Of a stretch of 64,000 bases of DNA, positions 34,625 to 47,740 are shown piece by piece (positions within the stretch are counted from its first letter, which is position 1; every line of letters starts with the position of its first letter). The stretch covers positions 131,612,001-131,676,000 of the forward strand of contig CM075672.1 of the NCBI GenBank assembly GCA_037962975.1. Reading direction: 5' to 3'. Made by a program: the position numbers and the translations under genes. Origin of the DNA: Clitoria ternatea. Lineage: Eukaryota; Streptophyta; Magnoliopsida; Fabales; Fabaceae. The notes beneath the pieces are model-generated. The model was given only the letters and a program-made list of their open reading frames with translations, was not told the origin of the DNA and made no database searches.

Positions 34625-37600
34625 TGTAACATCTCGAATTTTTTAAAAATGATTAAATGTGAGGAATAAATAGTAAATAATTATAAATGAGTTAATGAGT
34701 GTCTCAAAAATATTGGAATAATTAAATTGAGATTTATTATGGATATTTATAATTTATTGAGATTTTAGGAGATAAAATTTTACCCGGTTAAAATATGGGT
34801 GTCAGACCAAGTATCTCCGATTGAGATGCCGATGGTCAGGGCTATTAAGAATATTATTGGGAATCCGAATATGTTTTTGAAAGAATTTTTGGATAAAGTA
34901 TTGAGCCCAAACAGAGATCCTAAAAGTTATAAAAGGGAAAGATTTTAATAAAGGGAATGAAATTTCAAAACAAAACCCTCCCTTTTCTCTTATTTCCCAT
35001 GTTGGTTCCTTCTTCCCCACCATTCTTCATTTCCCTTCTCCCTTCCCTTTCTCCTCCACCAACCGTGACCACCTTTCCCATTTTCTCACCCACTCAAAAT
35101 TGATTGGATATCATGGATTCATGAAGCAAGAATGGGGCTTTGGAGCAAAGCTTAGATCATCTCCTCTTCTCTCCCTCTCATTTTCGTTTTGGGGCTTGAG
35201 CTTGGAGAAAGAGGTATGGTTTTGATCACCCATAGCTTTTGTTTATGGTTTTTATGTTATTGAGGTATTGTGATAAGAGATGGGATGTTGTTTTGAGGAA
35301 TGGAGGTATGTGGAACCAAACCCTAGGTTAGAAAAATCATTGGGGATTGTTGTTGATGATGATGATGATTAGAATGCTATGATGTTAGCCTATGGAAGCT
35401 TGGGATAATGCATATAAATGGTTGGAATTGATGATTGTGGATTTTGATGAAAAACCTAGACAATTAGGATTTTGGGGCTTTGGAAAATTGATGAGAAAAT
35501 TATGAGTCATTGATAGTGAAATGATTATATATGTATACGAATGAGTTTTGAATAGGTAATATTAATTATTGATGTTGAGGGACTTGAATAATGAGGATGA
35601 TGATTATTCAGTTTTAAAGAATCCTAATCTTAAGAGTTAGGAATGTGTATATGGCAACGAAAAGAGTTTAGTTTTGAGAAATGATATGAGGTACCCAATG
35701 CTAATTGTTGAATTCTATAATGATAAGTGACGGTGAAAATGATAGAAAACCATTGATGATAAAACCTATAGATAGGTGTTGTTATGAATATGGAATGATG
35801 AATGTTGAGCACCAAAACCATGGTGAATGTGAGGGATTGGTGAAAGAAGCATGTGTCTTGATGAGCTCTTAGGCCATTTTGTATTACATATGAAATTGTT
35901 GATGACTGATGGTTCGAAAGGAGCTAAGAGGCTTATGATGAATTTGAATGGCAATTGGATAGTTTAAGTGATCGTGGATGAGATGTTGATGTTGTTGGGT
36001 ATGATTAGCCCTTTAAGATTTAGAAAATCTTAGTTTTGGGAAAGGAATTCCCGAAGCCTAACACAATTGCATAAATTGGTGTTTTGACAAGTTTAGAACT
36101 TGTTCATAAACTTTACAATGTGTAAGTCATTATTTAGAATTTATGAGGAATGCCTTGAGATGTGAATGCATATGTGTGTGATATATAGATTGTGTTCCGG
36201 ATGATGGTGCGAAATGATCAGAGCATTCAGATTTCGGCTCTTCTCTTGAGGTAGGAGAGGAGTTTACATTCCAAATGCATGAGTAGAATAATTAGTGATT
36301 CATGTATATTGTAATACTCATGCTTGCCTTGCCATCAGAATATTGAATTGATGAGATGAATGAATTTGATGAATGAAATAAATGGCAAATTAATGGCTAT
36401 TAAGAATGATATATTGTGATGATGATGAATGTTTAGTGGTCCTTTTTGATGGACATGATTCAATTGTTGATGGAAATCCATGGATGAATAGATTGTCCAA
36501 AATTATGATGTTGGGTTGATGATAACATGCATAATTGAGGAACTAATAAAGCCAAATAGAGTTTTATGAGAATTGAATGGTCTGGGATTCTCCCAATAGC
36601 TTTCATGCATAGTTTATGACTTGTAGAAGTTGGAATGGGCCAATTCCATTGAGAATTGACCCTTGAGTTGCCCAAAATTGTTATAAATTAGGTTAAATGC
36701 ATTTATATGCATAAGTCACTCATTTTAAGGAATTTTTGAGTGAGACTAGTGGCCACACGTCATAAATAATGTATATATATTGGGGTTAAAATTTTGTAGT
36801 ATTTAGAGTTCATATGAGAAAATTAGGAGGGTTAGAAGTTGAAAAATCATGCGTTTCTACATAAAAACAGCAGCGGCGCTGTCTTGAATCGATTCAAGAG
36901 CTGTTGTTTTCACTGTTTTTGGTTCCAAGAAGGCTTGAATCAATTCATACGATCTTGAATCGATTCAAGGACCCCTGTTTTCATAATTTTGAGTTCCAGA
37001 AGCGTTTGAATCGATTCATACGAGCTTGAATCGATTAAAGGGGTCCTGTTTTCACTGTTTTGAGCCCGAGACACATGTGAATCGATTCATGGAGGTTGTG
37101 AATCGATTCCCCACTCTCTGTTAGTCAATTTTTAGACTTCTAGCACGCGTGAATCGATTCATGCAAAGCTTGAATCGATTCATGGCCCTGTTATGGCCAC
37201 TGTTACACTGTTTTTCCAACAGCTATGATTCCTTTGCAGTTTTTAGCCCGTTTGGGCATCTTAATGACATTTTTGGCCTCCGACTTCTCCATAAAAGTCG
37301 TAGATAATTATGTTATGGATCGGAGAAAATTAGTCTCACTTCAATTGGAGTTTTCTAACTCTCATGGAGGCTAAAATACCGAACCTACTGCAGTGTAAAA
37401 CTCATATTTAAGAGGGTTTTTAAACCCAACTTTTTATGGTTATCAAATTGGGACTAATAGGTGATATTTATGACATGTCCCACTATTTGTAAGAATAAAA
37501 ATAAGCTTTCCCCATGTCTTGATGTTGAAATTTGTCATGGGCTCATTATTGCCCAAAACCCCTTTTATTATGTAACAACAAGCGATTTCATTTGGGGTAC

Positions 37601-39727
37601 ATGTGTGGTGCGTCTTAGTGGTGATTGGGGAATGGCTTGAGGCATTGGCAAGGTATTGTATGCCTATTTTAGGTTTTTGAATACATGTATGCTTCACCAC
37701 TATGGATATATTATGAAGCATGATGGGAAGTAAGTGATATGGTTACATGACACACTTTGTGTAATGATGAAATTAGTGGGAGGACAATTAAATGACAATG
37801 AGTGTATAAATCAATGGATTTTAAATAGTGTCGATGATGATTAAAAGTTGAGGATACCACATATATTGAATGATAAATGATATTGTTGAATGAAAAGGGA
37901 CGTTATTGTTGAACATGCCCTTGAATAAGCAGTGTTTACTATTTTGGATGAGTGTGGTGCTAATATGATTAATGCAAGTATTGATTTGTACGTATGAGAT
38001 GCAATAATGATTGTTGAATGTATGTTTTGAAATATCTTGCTGGCTTCCATGCGTGGATAAATGCTTTGATGATTGATATGCTATGATTTCCATGTGTGGA
38101 TTTATGAAAATGTAAATGTTGAGCCTTCAGGGGCCTTGTGATTAATTATATGCCAATGATAATAAAACTAAATATACAATGTACCCCTAATTGAAAGGGT
38201 GAGAAATCCTTGCGAGGTTAAGATTTGGCATATGCATATTGCATTTTGCATTCATGGCATGGTATAGCATTGATTAAGTGGTTGCGATCACTTTGTACTT
38301 GAGATGAAAAAGGGCTTGCGAGTTCCTATGATATTCTGTGGTTACAATCACGAGGAGGGAGTACCCCTTGCGAGGCGGGAAACCATTATAAAATGATTGA
38401 TATGTGGTTGCGATCACAATGAGACATCTTACGAGATTGTATGATGATAAGCAGTGGTTGCGATCACTTGGTACTTGATATGGAAAAAGGCTTGCGAGTT
38501 CCTATGATGTCCGTGGTTACGATCATGAGGCGGGAGTACCCCTTGCGAGGCGGGAAACCAATATGAATTATTGAACGTGGTTGTGATCACGAGAAAGGAC
38601 CTTGCGAGGCTGCTAGAGGGAGTACCCCTTGCGAGGCGGGAAACCCATGTGAATGAATGATATGGTGGTTGCGATCACCTAATGAAATAAAATCGGATCC
38701 ATGCATATGCATTATTAAACAGTTGATATATGCATTAGCTATAGGTGCATGGCATTTGAGATGGGATGATGACGAGAGATGAAAGACCCCTTGTGAGGAG
38801 GGAGTGAATAAAGATTTAATACAATGATGATGATGATTGTGAATGCCCTTGATGATAAGTGGCAATGTGATTGCGTATGTGCTTGTGCTTGCTTATGACA
38901 TGATTTTTGATTTAAGAAGCATGTATGCATATTTATAAGAATGTGATTATGAATTAATGATGATTTATTAATTTTATAGCAAAGCACACATGATGAATGA
39001 ATGCATGTACACTTAATCACAATATATTATATTCATTATTTTGAATGTATAACTCACTCTCCCATGTGGTTTCCTTTTAGCATTGTGATGCAGGGTTATC
39101 ATGGGCCGAGATGAGATTTTGAATTAAAGCTTTTGGCGAAGGTAAATAGTGGTAGTGGAAGTGCCTTGGCCGACATCATTTGTGAATTATAATGTATTGG
39201 GTAAATTATTAATAATGATATTGATGACCTAGTGAATTTTGGATATATATAAGATAATCCTTTGAATTTGTGAATAGTGAATATATGTTTAGTATGTAAG
39301 TGATGATTTGATGAGTACTAGAGGAATTGAAAGTTTGAATATTGTATATTTATAGGTATATCTTAGGCAATGCATGTGTACATTGTGAGTGAATAGATAG
39401 GTTTTGATCTAATTGGTCTATGTCAGGTATTTGTATGCTTTGCCAAGCCTTTTCTCGTATCGTCATATATGAGACTAGGCGTATGCCCGGTATACACATT
39501 CTTTTTCCGCTGTAAACTCTATTATTTTGTATACCGTTATGGGCAAGTTAGTTATCGATCCAGTTACATTTTATTAAATCTCACTCTTCGGTTTTCTACG
39601 ATTCGGGTCTTGATGTAATCGTCAAGGTGTTTTAGAAATATTTCAAACGTGAAAAATTTAGCGGTATTTTTATTAATTATTATCTTGATTACATCAGGAT
39701 TCGGGTCTGGAAAACCGGGGTGTTACA
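34625..39727 (+). repeat. 3' LTR of family A element (5,103 bp)
   Basis: TGTAACATCTCG to GGGGTGTTACA. It keeps the 1.36-kb part missing from the 5' LTR; the antisense relative at 48835-53486 also has it, so the 5' LTR suffered a deletion. The palindrome array is at 36880-37190 (about eleven copies) and the repeat array at 38278-38690. Confidence 0.9.
36880..37190 (+). repeat. Array of palindrome TGAATCGATTCA in 3' LTR
   Basis: Same motif as in the 5' LTR, with two or so more copies; good copies near 36886, 36957, 37008, 37078 and 37151. Confidence 0.85.
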
Positions 39728-39732
39728 GAAGG
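39728..39732. repeat. Target-site duplication GAAGG, right
   Basis: Partner of 28383-28387. Confidence 0.92.
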
Positions 39733-42567
39733 TGTCCATTATTATCCCCGACTGGGATAATGTTGAGGAGGTGGTAAAGAACCAGATTTGGAATGATATT
39801 CTGGTAACTTAGATATCATTTAAGTTTTATTTTTGTGTATTATTTCATGTAATTGATAATAAGGACTCTTTTATGGACTAACTCCTTTCATGTAGGATTC
39901 TTTTAAGATACCAACACATGACACAGCGAGGAGGAAGATCCTCGGTATTATTACTGAGCGATGGAGGTCGTTCAAATCTATACTCCAGGAGGTATATTTG
40001 GACTTTAAATTCTTAATCAACACTTTGCCAAATTGTACCAATCCTTAGTTTAAAAGTATATGAATTGTAGGTATGTATTTGGGGAGGACCGAGGACAGTT
40101 CCCCGGAGAGAAATATGCCTTCATTGATCAGGAGACTTGGGATGCTTTGGTTGCATCTAGCCATTCTGACCAATTTCAGGTACGTTGATTTTTAAATGCT
40201 TAAATTATGTATAATTTGAAAGTCTAACTCTAAATAATTTTCTTTCTTGTTGTAGGTGGTTAGAAAGAAAGCACAGGACATTAGGAAGCTGAATGACTGC
40301 CCCTACAGATTGTCATGTGGGGGTTACCGTAGATTGGAGGAGCAGATGGCCCAAGAGAAGTTGAGTCAGTGTCAAAATAGCCAGCCTGACACTGGTATTA
40401 TGGATCCCCCTTCCCCACCTGCACGCCATGAGAAATGGAAGCGGGCTAGGATCAGGAAGAGTGGGGAATACACTTCCTCACAAGCTTAGGAGGTCGGCTC
40501 ACGGATAGTAAGTATTCCCCTTGTAAATGTATCAGTTCTTTTGGTTTACATGAAGCAAGTGAATACTAACTTGTTTGGTTTCAGGATTCCTTGGTTGAGC
40601 AATCAACCCAAGGGTCTTTCGTAGCCCATGGTAGGCAGGATATTTTTACTACCGCCATCGGCAAGCCATAGCACCCAGGAAGGGTGCGTGCTGTTGGTCG
40701 AGGTGTAGGTAAGTTGTAAATAACTATATCCTTTCATTTTATTATCTATTAAACAATTATGGGCTAATCATTCACATTTCACAGGCCTTTGGAGCTATTA
40801 CGGTGCTCCCGACCCTGCCCCCTCCGTTGAGCAGTTGGTGAAGCAGAAGGTTGAGTCAAGGGTGGCTGTTATGAAGGCTGAGTATCAGGAGGAGATTACG
40901 AAGCTACAGTAGGAGATGGCTTGATTCAAGGAGGAGATGAAGGCCTCACTCAGCCACCACCAGGAGATTACTGCACCAGCTACCGACCCACAGGTTAGAT
41001 TCCTTATACTATTTAACTGTTTATTGTTTGTAATCACTTTCTTTCATTGTTGAATAACTTCTGCTTGATGTGTAAATATGTAGGTACAGAGGGTTAGCAC
41101 TAAGGGGTCGTGTGCTGTAGCTGACCCTGACGATGATGGGGTTAAGCCTATAGATACCCATCAATGTTACCTGTTCATTAATGGGTCAGAGGAGCCAATT
41201 GCCACTGGCATAGTCTATAACTTAGGACCTGTGGTTCACCATCAGTCATTACCTGATGGTATGTCTAGGGTCTCTGTTGTGCTCATCCTCGAGGAGGATG
41301 CTGTTGTGCCAGTGGCAACTCCAGAGGTGAAGACCGTCGATCAGGTGGTGGGCCACTTTCTTATGTAGCCCAACAGACTCCTGTCGGTTGCTCCTATACA
41401 GGTAAAAACCTGAAACACTAACTGATTTTGTTATATTGTCAATTATGGTACAAACTATGATGGTTGTCAATTGTTCAACAAGAACCGGCATTGAAGAAGC
41501 CAGACCCCGTCAACGATCCAATCTGGATGTTATGGTAGATCGAGGCTGAGCAAGGAGAGGACGCTCTTCAGGTCCCATGGCGGCCACTAGTGTTCGGCCG
41601 TCCAAGTTCACTTCCAGTTTACATTACACGGAGTGACTTATGTGAGATTATGATGGGGTCGACGATGCTGAACATCTCCATCATTCAGCTGTGGGAGCTG
41701 TAAGTATATCATTTTATGTCCAATTTTTCATTATACAAGTTATTTATCACTAACCTTGTCTTAACTTGTTTAGGTTTCTGCATAAAATCTGTGTGGACTT
41801 GGGTTTCGATGGAACTTATGGTTTCTTAGAGCCCTCTTTCATACAGAGGAAAGGAAACAGCAAGGAGGACACCAAGGCATACAACCAGAATTGGATGTTT
41901 GAGTTTAGGAAGGGTGTATACCTGGCCCCATATCATAAAGGGTAAGATTCTATTCCATAATTATTGTCCATTAATTTTTGCATTTTGAAGTCTCACTTAT
42001 TACTAGTAACTGCAACGCTCATTGGACGCTTTTTTGTGATCTGTCCCCGTGCTTATGCTGCTCTGTACTTTTTTGGTCTTATACGATTCTAACTCATCTT
42101 GTGTTTTATTTGACGTATGGCGGTGGTTGGATACAGTCGACTTCTTGGAAGTAAGTCCAATGGAAGAAAACTTACGTGGGTGCACCCAAAAGTAAGTCAA
42201 TCGTATTCATTCAAATCTTTAATATATATTCTTTAAGTTGCGAATTCACTTATTCTATATTTTATGTCCATTGTAGTCTTACAGGCAGCAGGGTACCTTC
42301 GAGTGTGGCTATTACGTCATGCACACCATGCTGACCATCATCCAACAACATTTAGTAGATGGATGGACAAATGTAAGTCTCATCACTTGGACTAGTTTTC
42401 TACCAATTTCATCAAATTAATGTAATAAATATAGCTTTTGTTCTAATTTTTTTGTGCATTGTTTACAGTACTTTCAGGATCGGTCATACTTCCCTAGGAC
42501 ATTTGTAGATAATGTTAAAAAGCAATGGGCCACATACTTCATTGAAGTCAGGAAAGGACTTAGCTAG
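39733..42567 (+). pseudogene. CACTA (En/Spm) gene with Transposase_24-like and Ulp1 protease-like parts, multi-exon, decayed
   Basis: Exon-like blocks with GT..AG borders: to 39803, 39896-39991 (IPTHDTARRKIL, ERWRSFKS), 40071-40179 (EKYAFIDQETWDALV), 40256-40507 (RKKAQDIRKLNDCPYRLSCG, GGYRRLEEQM), 40585-40708 (GSFVAHGRQDI), 40785-40993 (coiled), 41084-41401, 41483-41699, 41774-41941, about 42008-42190, 42277-42372 (FECGYYVMHTM) and 42469-42567 (VDNVKKQWATYF). The first half is the plant Transposase_24 type. The last exons resemble the C48 Ulp1-like cysteine protease often found in plant CACTA elements: catalytic Cys codon 42304-42306, His in NAHW near 42020. In-frame stops at 40487, 40669, 40910, 40922, 41366 and 41536 each lie one transition from CAG, CGA or TGG. 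A frameshift lies near the His block and one splice phase (exon 3) does not match. Confidence 0.75.
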
Positions 42568-43161
42568 ATATAGGATCTTTATTCTCTTATATATGTATCT
42601 AGTGTAGGATTTAGTGTTAACATTTTATTAGGTTACATTCATCTGAATTGTATATAGTTTCATTTTTTAGGTTGTTATGAATTGATAGCAAATTAATTAA
42701 TGTTATATACATACCATTCTTTTTATATATTGTTGCTGGATATACTGGGATATATTGTATACTATGCTGGTTGTCTGATTGCAGGTATGGAAAAAATAAA
42801 ACAGAACCCATATTAAAAAAAAACTCAATATTTAATCATGGTTATGGTAACAACCGTGATTCTAGACCATCTTTATTCACGGTTACAACCATAACCGTGA
42901 TTATATATAGTCTGTAAATGAAGTTTTATGACTACTTATATTCACAGTTTTATGACTACTTAAATAGGTTCTTATTTAATCACGGTTAGTAGCAACCGTG
43001 ATTAGATGTGATTTATAACCACGGTTGTGAACCGTGGTTAAAGGACCTCATCTACTACCGTGGCTGTAACAACCATAGTTGATTAACCGTGATTAAAGGC
43101 CAATTTTAACCGTGATTATATCCACTTTTTCCACGAGTGTTGACTCGATTTTTTTCTAGTG
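42568..43161 (+). mobile_element. 3' end of CACTA element with subterminal repeats and terminal inverted repeat
   Basis: From 42852 to about 43125 the motif AACCGTGATT and its complement occur about ten times (e.g. 42852, 42893, 43000, 43088, 43112). The element ends TTTTTTTCTAGTG at 43161, the reverse complement of the CACTAGAAA terminus that names the superfamily. The three bases after it are TTT. The 5' terminus was not found upstream of 28292, so total length is unknown. Confidence 0.78.
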
Positions 43162-44166
43162 TTTCATCGCAATAGGCTCTACCACTGCAGATTGGATTGC
43201 TATAGTAGCAATTAGTTTCAAACTTTTAACATGGCATTAGGTTTTTGCTTTGATTTTTCCCTTTTGTTTTCAAATTTGAGTTTTCCCCCGTATTATGTGT
43301 ATTTCAATGTTCTGCGGTATTGCATTTCTTTTTAATCAAACTTTAATAACAGTTGCAATTTTGGAGAGTTCCATATTGATAATTATTTTAGGTTTTTTTT
43401 GGTCGAATAATTATTTTAGGCTTGATTGCAGTTATGGTCCCTTTAGTTTGGACTATGGAGTTTTAGTCCCAAAGTTTTAACCAAGCCAACTAAGGCCATC
43501 TATTTTTCAAATTATGAAAGTTTAGTCTCCTGTTGTTTTTATTTTAGTTTATACCCTTCAATTATTACTTTGTATCCAAATATTTAGTGATCAATGATAT
43601 AATTGAGATTTGAAATAATTTCAAAAGTACGACTTGGTTCAATGTTTTTTAATTTGTAGTTTAATCTCTTGATGAGTTAAAAAAAAGTGTAGAAGGATCA
43701 AGTTGGAGGATAGGATGTCAAAGTACTATGATATTGATGATATCATCATAGAAGAAGTGGTAGGCTTTAGACTATTAATTTTTTTTATAATAATTTCTTA
43801 CATTTGATTTTTGGTAACTAATCGACATGTTATGGGTGGATTCATTTTCCTTTACAAGAAGAGTAAACAAGGAACAACAAATTTCATCAATGAGAATAAA
43901 GTCACAAGAAGAGAATTGATCTGAGGGAGTGAGATACAATGGAGATAAGGGACAATCGTGGCTCATGGACACTGCCTGACCGGAGGAGACGATGGAGTGG
44001 GTGAGCCACTGGTGAGGAAAACCATGGAGACGAGAGAGAGAGAGACGAGGAGCTATGGAGGGAAAGAGAGGGAAGAGGGACGAGTGACGAAGTAGTATCG
44101 TCATCGGAGGTTGTCGTTAGAAAAAAGGAAGAGAAGCTAAGAGAGGGGAAGAGGGTTTAGGTTTTC
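43162..44166. other. Unassigned repeat DNA left of solo LTR B2
   Basis: Contains a phrase of the kind CAGTTATGGTCCCTTTAG (about 43430-43450) seen in many dispersed plant repeats. On the minus strand, 44104-43775 is open for 109 codons after a CT-rich leader with AAACCCTAAAC; I do not recognise the product. It joins directly to 48248 once the solo LTR is removed. Confidence 0.35.
44162..44166. repeat. Target-site duplication TTTTC, left
   Basis: Identical to 48243-48247 beyond the solo LTR. Confidence 0.8.
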
Positions 44167-44339
44167 TATAACATCCTGGTTTTAATAATAGTCCCATTTT
44201 GTAAATTATGAGGTATAGAAGGTCTATAAGTGTTAATCAATGAATAAAACACTCTATGGATGGTATATAATACTCCAAAAATTTTATTTTTGGGTATAAT
44301 TATAGGATTTACATAGACCTTTAATGATAAGATTCATTT

Positions 44340-45720
44340 TCCGAGTGAAACATGCCTTAGAAAGGACTGTCCGAGTGAAAAAGGGACTCTGTTCCGAGTG
44401 AAGAATGAAAATTCTGAGTGACTAAGAGAAATTCCGAGTGAAAAATGGAAATACCGAGTGAAGGTTGTGTTTTTTGAGTGGAACATGGCCGAGAGGGTTT
44501 ATTTCGAGTGGAATTCTTGCCCCAGAGACACTTTTGTGTTAAGTGGACTGACAGAACCACTTCTGGGTGAAAGAATCCGAGTGACTTACCTTGGAGTGAC
44601 TCACTGCAGAGTCAAACACCTCAGAAAGACTCATTTCCGAGTCAAGTACTCTCCAAAGACTCGTTTCTGAGTCAAATGCTTCTGAATGACTAGTTTCTGA
44701 GTCAATCATAGTTAGACGTTGCAATTCTGACTGAAAGTTCACTGAGTGCCTTCATTTCCGAGTGAAGTACAGAGGAAAATATACTTTCGAGTGGAAAGAT
44801 TCCGACTGGGGACACATGGTGTATGATGGCCAGATATGTCAATCCTGGAATGAGATTCCGAGTGAGACTCGTATGTATGGGCCTTTTTCTGAGTGATAAT
44901 GGCCCTGATGGACTCTGAGTGAAACATAGTTGAAGAAGTTGGTCTGATCTCGGCTAAGTAATGATTAACCGAGTAAGAACTCAAGTGGGAAATACTTCTA
45001 TATTCCTAAGTGTTGATATCCGAGTGAAAGATACTATACATATTCTGAGTGAACCATGTAAACCGTATTCTGAGTGACTATGTATGGTGTAAGTCCGAGT
45101 GGGACTTGACTTGGTGAATTTCTCCAAGTGATGAGGAGTGGGATAATTCCGAATGGAACCTGATTGGGGAGTTTATTCTGAAGAAGGATTAGTTAAGGCA
45201 TTATCCGAGTGAAATGGAGGCATGAATACTGAGTGTGGAAAACCAATAGAGTGATGGTTAGTTTTAGAGTAATTGCCGAGTGAAAAGACGGTGAAGAATG
45301 ACTAGTTTGGATCAATTATGCCGAGTGAAAAACTGGGCGAAAGAAGAGTCAGATTTATAATAATGCTACCGAGTGGAATACCAGTGGGAGATGAGTTGGT
45401 TTTGATTGATTTGACCGAGCAATATGAGTCGGTTTTGTAAACAATTAGTCGAGTGACAGACCAAACGATTGTGGAGTCGGTCTGGGAAAATTTAACCGAA
45501 TGAAAAACTAATGGGAGTTATCAGTACTGAATGGTCCGACTGAGTCATCTAAAAGGGATGAAAATCCAACCGAGTGTTCAAGGAAAAGCATTTCCGAATG
45601 GTTTCCCTTCTGAGTGAAGTGGTTTTGAAGGAGGAGACTGATGAATTCTCCTCAGCCGGACTCAGAAGTAATTTCCAGTCGGTTTAGAGGCTGACCGAGT
45701 GAATTCCAGTTGGTTTTCAG
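44340..45720 (+). repeat. Dense array of motif TTCCGAGTGAAA
   Basis: Dozens of copies of CCGAGTG or one-base variants, spaced mostly 20-40 bp. Inverted versions (GACTCATTTC) appear in 44600-44700. The same motif array is at 17560-18190 in the other family B LTR. Confidence 0.85.
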
Positions 45721-46551
45721 TGCCAGGAGTAACTTTTTTACTCCAATCTTGTCTCTTGCGCATAGTTTAATATATCTAAACCCATTATGCACCCCTAGTA
45801 TGTAGGACGGCCAGAAGTGGACCATTATAAGCCCACTTTCTTATTTTTAATCCTCCATTATCTCCAATAACAGCACTAAAAATCCACTTACGGGAAAGTT
45901 GTTCCCCACTTATCATTACATTATTAACACTACCTCTGTTCAGAACTCCTTAGAACAAAGTTAGTAAATATCTCTCTTTCAATTTCTTCCTCAATACACC
46001 TTCGAACAAGAGCAAGGACAGCAAGGGGACCATTTCCAGTCGGCAAACCAAGTAAGAGGGGACAGGGTTGTGAATATTTATGAAATGGGTAGAGTTGTAT
46101 GCTGTTCTAGGATTCCAATTTTAATTTCGTATCTTGTTGCTTCATTTTGAAGCTGAAAACGTATGAATTTGACTCTAACTTCTTCATGAAATTTGCAGAT
46201 CTTTTTGTTATGTCAATTTTGAGACCTAATTCAAGTGATTTGAATGAGTATAGCAAAAGTTATAGCCAAAATACTACTGCATGTCTGAGTGAAAGATTTA
46301 TTCCATGTTTTGTGTATATATTGGTATTCTTGGAATTATACATGCATAATCAGCCTTTGATGTCTTCACAAAAGTTGTAGATATTTATGTTAAGAATATA
46401 TAGAAATTGGTTTCTAGTTAAAAGGATGCTTGTATCTCTATATATGCTAAAAATACAGAAGTATGCTCATAATGAAAATCTGTTAACTATGAAATCTAAA
46501 TCTTATTTTTAAAACTGGAAATTTTATGGTGAGAATTAGTAATTGGTGTCT

Positions 46552-46914
46552 TCATGAAAGTTGTAGATAATTGTGTTATGAGTAATTTAGGACTGGTTTC
46601 ATGTCAAAAACATTTTTGTAACTGCAGAAACGTTGAAAATACTAATATATGTACGTTTTGAAAACTCACCTAAAGGCTGTGTTGTATTTTATGGATAAAT
46701 GGTATTTCTGCTTAGAATTTGAATTTATAATTTTCATGAAAGTTGTGGATATTTGTGTTAAGAGTAATTTAGAACTGGTTTCATGCAAAAATCATTTTTG
46801 TAGCTCCAGAAATGTTCAAATTACTAATATATGTACATTTTGAAAACTCACCTTGAGGCAGTGTGGTATTTCGTGGATAAGTGATATTTCTGTTTGGAAT
46901 TTGAAAATGTGTTC
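46552..46914 (+). repeat. 181-bp tandem duplication
   Basis: Two adjacent copies start TTCATGAAAGTTGTAGATAA (46552) and its variant at 46733; a third partial start lies at about 46915. The copies differ at many positions. The opening motif also occurs in family A LTRs at 29653. Confidence 0.75.
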
Positions 46915-47479
46915 TTCATGAAAGTTGTAGATAATTCTGTTATTGGACTTTAGAAAGTGGGATCACCTAAAAAGGATTTGATTTACTCAAGATATGGCTG
47001 TTTTACTAATGTATGTTGGTGTTAGTAATGCTGAAACTTACTTACAAAGGTTATTATGAATAAAAATGATATTTTCTCTATGGGTAACAAATTATTATTG
47101 AATTCTTGAGTGATTATGAATTATTATGGATGTTGTTGAGTGTTTAATGAGTACTATACAGTTTATATATTTTGATGGTGAATAATTATGAGTGACCAAA
47201 GTAATTTATATACACATGAATGCCTTGTGATTATTGACATACGTGGTTGAAACAGTAAATCCATGATTTTGGAAATTATTATGTGTGTTGTGTCCCTTTG
47301 AGGATTTATATTTTTCCAAGTGGTTTTGGAAATGTATATCATGGTATGTTAATTGGTAAAAAGAATTAAAGGCATTCATGCATCATAAGCATTTGGACGC
47401 ACCATGGAATTTAGGGGTTCCATGATTGCCTACCCTGGTGGGGGGTTACTCTATGACGAGTTAAGCCCTATTTTGTTGT

Positions 47480-47740
47480 GCGCCATGGAGTGTAGGGATT
47501 CATGGTTTATGCAAAGCCCTACTTATGATACTTGTGTACTTTGGTACTTAAGCGCCATGAAGTGTAGGGATTCATGGTTTATGCAAAGCCCTACTTATGA
47601 TACTTGTGTACTTTGGTACTTAAGCGCCATGAAGTGTAGGGATTCATGGTTTATGCAAAGCCCTACTTATGATACTTGTGTACTTTGGTACTTAAGCACC
47701 ATGAAGTGTAGGGATTCATGGTATATGCTAAAGCCCTATT
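47480..47740 (+). repeat. 72-bp tandem repeat, three full copies and a partial
   Basis: Copies start at 47480, 47552, 47624 and 47696 with GCGCCATGAAGTGTAGGG, period exactly 72 bp and nearly no differences. Because 72 is a multiple of three, a 125-codon open frame (47404-47781) passes through; I regard it as an artefact. Confidence 0.92.

Larger units (their letters stand above)
28388..39727 (+). mobile_element. Complete non-autonomous LTR retrotransposon (LARD-type), long-LTR family A
   Basis: The element has a 5' LTR 28388-32037, primer site 32042-32053, an internal region of 2.6 kb without coding capacity, a polypurine tract at 34612-34623 and a 3' LTR 34625-39727, flanked by GAAGG on both sides. 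The LTRs start TGTAACATC and end GGGGTGTTACA. The tail AATTTCGAGGACGAAATTTC before the polypurine tract is that of Tekay/Del chromoviruses, so the likely helper is an autonomous element of that group; this is inference. With no gag or pol, it fits a large retrotransposon derivative. The LTRs make up three quarters of its length. Confidence 0.9.

Noticed and set aside
37443..39020. Several His/Asn-rich open frames on the minus strand
   Set aside because: All lie in the 3' LTR of the family A element, with antisense counterparts in the 5' LTR; no domain seen.
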